Of a stretch of 16,588 nucleotides of DNA, positions 14,387 to 16,588 are shown one piece after another. This DNA is from DASVHS01 sp036001325. GTDB taxonomy: Bacteria > Acidobacteriota > Thermoanaerobaculia > Gp7-AA8. Within the stretch, counting starts at the first letter, position 1. Each line of letters opens with the position of its first letter. Location: the NCBI GenBank assembly GCA_036001325.1, contig DASYUK010000425.1, forward strand, positions 1-16,588, read 5' to 3'. Both the position numbers and the translations under genes were made by a program. The notes under the pieces were generated by a model. It was not told where the DNA came from and searched no databases. It was given only the letters and a program-made list of their open reading frames with translations.

Positions 14387-14439
14387 GTGGAGCGGCGCAC
14401 TTCAGTGCGCCGACGGCGTGCTGAAGCACGCCGCTCCAC
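14387..14439. repeat. Three-way-junction palindrome between convergent genes, candidate bidirectional terminator
   Basis: The outer stem GTGGAGC/GCTCCAC (14387-14393 with 14433-14439) encloses two perfect 8-bp hairpins. These are GGCGCACT-TC-AGTGCGCC (14394-14411) and GGCGTGCT-GA-AGCACGCC (14415-14432). Only three bases (14412-14414) are unpaired at the junction. The element begins one base after the TonB stop and ends one base before the stop of the convergent dehydrogenase gene. It may stop transcription from both sides or be a dispersed palindromic repeat. Confidence 0.8.
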
Positions 14440-16062
14440 CTACGAGTTCGCGTCGCGCACAGTCCGCGACTGCGGTCCCACTTTTCGCGAGATCGCTTTC
14501 GCCTGCAAAAAGAGACCGAGGTAGTCGCGGCCGCCAGCCTTCGAATCGGTGCCCGACATGTTGAAGCCGCCGAACGGATGCACGCCGACGAGCGCGCCCG
14601 TGCATTTCCGATTGATATAGAGATTGCCGACGAAGAACTCCTCGTTCGCGCGCCGGATCTTCTGCTCGTTGTCGGTGAAGACCGCGCCCGTGAGTCCATA
14701 CGGCGTGTCGTTGGCGATCCGCAGCGCATCATCGAAATCCTTCGCCTTGATCACCGCGAGAACAGGTCCGAAGATCTCGTCCTGCGCGATCGTCGCATTC
14801 GGAGCGACGGGGCCGATGATCGTCGGCTCGATGAAGAAGCCATCCCTGGCGTCGACTTTCCCGCCGGCGAGAATCTGACCTTCCTTCGATCCGCGGTCGA
14901 TGTACTCTTTGATCTTCTTCATCGCCGACTCGTTGACGACTGGCCCGAGCTGCGAGTCGGCAGCTTCCGATGCGCCCAACTTCAGCTTCTTCGTCTTTTC
15001 GATGACGAGCGGAACGAGCTTGTCGTAGATCGCCTCATCGACGATCAGACGCGAGCACGCCGAGCACTTCTGCCCCTGAAAACCGAAGGCCGAGGCGACG
15101 ACAGCGGATGCGGCCTCGTCGAGGTTTCCGGTCTCGCGATCGACGATGATCGCATCCTTTCCTCCCATCTCGGCGATCACGCGCTTGATCCAGATCTGCC
15201 CTTTCGGAGTCTTGGCTGCTTCTTCGTTGATGTGCAGCCCGACTTCCTTCGAGCCGGTGAACGCGATGAAACGGATGCGCGGATGCTGAATCATTGGATC
15301 GCCGACTTCACCTCCCGATCCACTCAGGAAGTTGACGACGCCCGCCGGCATCCCCGCCTCTTCGAGCAGAGCGAAGAATCGGTACGCGATCCACGGCGCG
15401 TCCGATGATGGCTTCAGGATCACGGTATTGCCCGTGACTACAGCGGCCGTGGTCATGCCGGCCATGATGGCCAGCGGGAAGTTCCACGGCGGGATCACCG
15501 CGCCGACACCGAGGGGGATGTAGACGAGATCGTTGTTCTCAGACTCGATTTTGGTGATCGGATGCTGGCTCGCCCAACGGTACGCTTCGCGTGCGTAGAA
15601 CTCGAGAAAATCGATCGCCTCGGCCGTGTCCGCGTCCGCTTCCGGCCATGTCTTCCCGACTTCGTAAATCATCGTCGCGGAGAACTCGTGCTTACGTTTG
15701 CGCATCAGCTCCGCGGCTTTGAGCAGCAGTCCGGCGCGAACGTCGACCGGTTGTCGCTTCCAGCTCTCGAACGCGTTCCAGGCGGCGTCGATCGCCTGCT
15801 CGACGTGCGCGCGCGTTCCTTTCTGAAACTTGCCGAGGATCTGTCCCTTGTGTGACGGATTGATCGAGTCGAATGTCTTCAGGCCGGTGATGCGCTGGCC
15901 GCCGATGACGAGTGGATATTCGCGTCCGAGCTCGTTTTTCACCTTCGCGAGCGCTGCTTCCATCGCAGACTTGTTTTCCGGTTTGCTGAAGTCGGTGAGC
16001 GCCTCGTTGCGAAACTCGCTCAGCTTTCGCGGTTCGGTCGTGTACTCAGTTACAGTCGCCAT
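14440..16062 (-). CDS. pruA: L-glutamate gamma-semialdehyde (P5C) dehydrogenase
   Basis: This 540-residue NAD-dependent aldehyde dehydrogenase is of the 1-pyrroline-5-carboxylate type, which oxidises glutamate semialdehyde to glutamate in proline and arginine breakdown. PPWNFPL has N194, and VILKPSSDAP follows. AFTGSKEVG is the NAD-binding turn. EMGGKD has the general base E298 and GQKCSACSR the catalytic cysteine C333. PFGGFNMSGTDSKAGG is characteristic of the P5CDH branch. No proline dehydrogenase domain or gene lies beside it. I chose ATG 16062 rather than 16074 because GGAG (16072-16069) is spaced 6 nt from it. Its stop abuts the three-way palindrome. Confidence 0.93.
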   Translation of the reverse strand: MATVTEYTTEPRKLSEFRNEALTDFSKPENKSAMEAALAKVKNELGREYPLVIGGQRITGLKTFDSINPSHKGQILGKFQKGTRAHVEQAIDAAWNAFESWKRQPVDVRAGLLLKAAELMRKRKHEFSATMIYEVGKTWPEADADTAEAIDFLEFYAREAYRWASQHPITKIESENNDLVYIPLGVGAVIPPWNFPLAIMAGMTTAAVVTGNTVILKPSSDAPWIAYRFFALLEEAGMPAGVVNFLSGSGGEVGDPMIQHPRIRFIAFTGSKEVGLHINEEAAKTPKGQIWIKRVIAEMGGKDAIIVDRETGNLDEAASAVVASAFGFQGQKCSACSRLIVDEAIYDKLVPLVIEKTKKLKLGASEAADSQLGPVVNESAMKKIKEYIDRGSKEGQILAGGKVDARDGFFIEPTIIGPVAPNATIAQDEIFGPVLAVIKAKDFDDALRIANDTPYGLTGAVFTDNEQKIRRANEEFFVGNLYINRKCTGALVGVHPFGGFNMSGTDSKAGGRDYLGLFLQAKAISRKVGPQSRTVRDANS

Positions 16063-16068
16063 TGCGTT

Positions 16069-16072
16069 CTCC
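16069..16072 (-). promoter_or_regulatory. Shine-Dalgarno GGAG deciding the pruA start
   Basis: GGAG lies 6 nt upstream of ATG 16062. It would be inside the coding region if ATG 16074 were used, so it favours the shorter protein. Confidence 0.5.
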
Positions 16073-16146
16073 ATGGGTTTGAAGCCCGGCGTCTATGTTG
16101 CAGAGGCCGGGTAAAGAAGTCGGAATGTTATCGAAATCAATTCCAC

Positions 16147-16424
16147 TAGTGTGGTGCGTCCGAAATACGTGGCTTTTCGCTGGTGGAGCTTGCGCGGCGA
16201 GATCAAGGCGCGAGGAGGAGGCGATGCGGTGGCATCGTCGACGAAGAGCAACGAAGAGATCGCCCCGCAATCTCCACCAGCCCGAAGGGTTGCGGGCGGC
16301 GCGACGCCATCTGTTTCGCCGGCGCTCCTCGACGATGTCCTCACATCGCCTGCGTCGCGCCGGCTCACATCTGGCATCGCGGCGCACGCAACGAAAGACC
16401 ACCTATTTCGGACGCACTACACTA
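16147..16424. mobile_element. MITE-like element with 31-bp terminal inverted repeats and TA flanks
   Basis: A 274-bp element (16149-16422) is bounded by TA on both sides (16147-16148 and 16423-16424; ACTA is also duplicated). The ends are 31-bp inverted repeats matching at 27 of 31 positions, with the shared core GTGCGTCCGAAATA. Inside are two further inverted pairs. GCTGGTGGAG/CTCCACCAGC (16179-16188 and 16272-16281) closes the left half. GGCGCGACGC/GCGTCGCGCC (16298-16307 and 16352-16361) closes the right half, with CGATGT/ACATCG (16333-16348) within it. No transposase is encoded. The TA flanks suggest mobilisation by an IS630/Tc1-mariner-type transposase, which is inference. Open frames across it are not convincing genes. 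Confidence 0.7.
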
Positions 16425-16588
16425 CTCGCCGAGCGCTTCCAAACTCGACAGCATCGCCTGAATTCGGGCCCGGATCTCGTCGCGCTCCGCCTTGAGCTCG
16501 TCGCGCTCGCGCCGCAGCTCCTGAATCAACTGCACCGCTTTGTCGACGCGCTCGCTCAGCCGCGTGAGAATCTCCTGCTCCTCGGTCT
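16422..16588 (-). CDS. ZapB-like coiled-coil protein, C-terminal part (cut by window edge)
   Basis: The reverse strand reads 55 residues from the window edge to TAG at 16424-16422. They run TEEQEILTRLSERVDKAVQL, then QELRRERDELKAERDEIRAR, and end with LSSLEALGE. This is a heptad-patterned, charged coiled coil, like small ZapB-type division or structural proteins. The N-terminus lies beyond the window, so total length is unknown. The stop codon uses the C of the adjacent element's terminal repeat plus the flanking TA. The natural end may therefore have been altered by the insertion. Assignment to a named family is tentative. Confidence 0.55.
   Translation of the reverse strand, partial: TEEQEILTRLSERVDKAVQLIQELRRERDELKAERDEIRARIQAMLSSLEALGE

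Noticed and set aside
16151..16495. 114-codon plus-strand frame across the MITE-like element
   Set aside because: It starts inside a terminal repeat and runs antisense into the coiled-coil gene. Similar-length frames exist on the other strand of the element, as expected for GC-rich palindromic DNA.

Overview
This is a GC-rich bacterial chromosomal window, densely packed and apparently ordinary in gene content, with most of its unusual biology in short intergenic elements. Several traits point towards Acidobacteriota or a close relative. These are the long tail of signal peptidase I after its last conserved box, a TonB with a proline run followed by a long GGxx-repeat linker, a DUF6599-like lipoprotein, and a large periplasmic-type M14 peptidase. 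This assignment is inferred from family resemblance and was not tested by a search.

Layout. The window opens with the start of a minus-strand LolC/LolE-type permease (1-101), which runs off the edge. A large inverted repeat (118-208) lies between it and a plus-strand secreted M14 peptidase (235-2538). Converging on that gene is a minus-strand pair: a sigma-54 NtrC-family response regulator followed by glutamate racemase murI. Divergent from the regulator is pepA (leucyl aminopeptidase), with an alternate-frame lipoprotein gene closely downstream. A heptamer repeat array (7190-7281) separates that gene from a minus-strand moaC-mobA pair (molybdenum cofactor). A TIGR04283-like glycosyltransferase starts only 20 bp from mobA and diverges from it. 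From 13395 down to 8996 a tightly coupled minus-strand operon carries lepB, pcnB, a cysteine desulfurase, a degenerate receiver-PilZ protein and a TPR protein. Divergent from lepB is a TonB-like gene behind a good sigma-54 promoter match. It converges on a P5C dehydrogenase (pruA type) across a 53-bp three-way palindrome. The right end holds a 274-bp MITE-like element with 31-bp terminal inverted repeats, then the tail of a minus-strand coiled-coil gene whose stop codon lies at the element's edge.

How it works together. The gene set is mostly housekeeping: envelope biogenesis (LolC/E, MurI, LepB, TonB), peptide and amino-acid catabolism (M14, PepA, PruA), cofactor and sulfur chemistry (MoaC, MobA, NifS) and RNA polyadenylation (PcnB). 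Two themes recur. Several genes that head transcripts have a TANNNT box 6-9 nt before the start codon and no Shine-Dalgarno, which suggests leaderless mRNAs. Small palindromic or repeated elements sit exactly at gene ends and in three cases supply the stop codon. No phage, CRISPR, rRNA or tRNA gene was seen.
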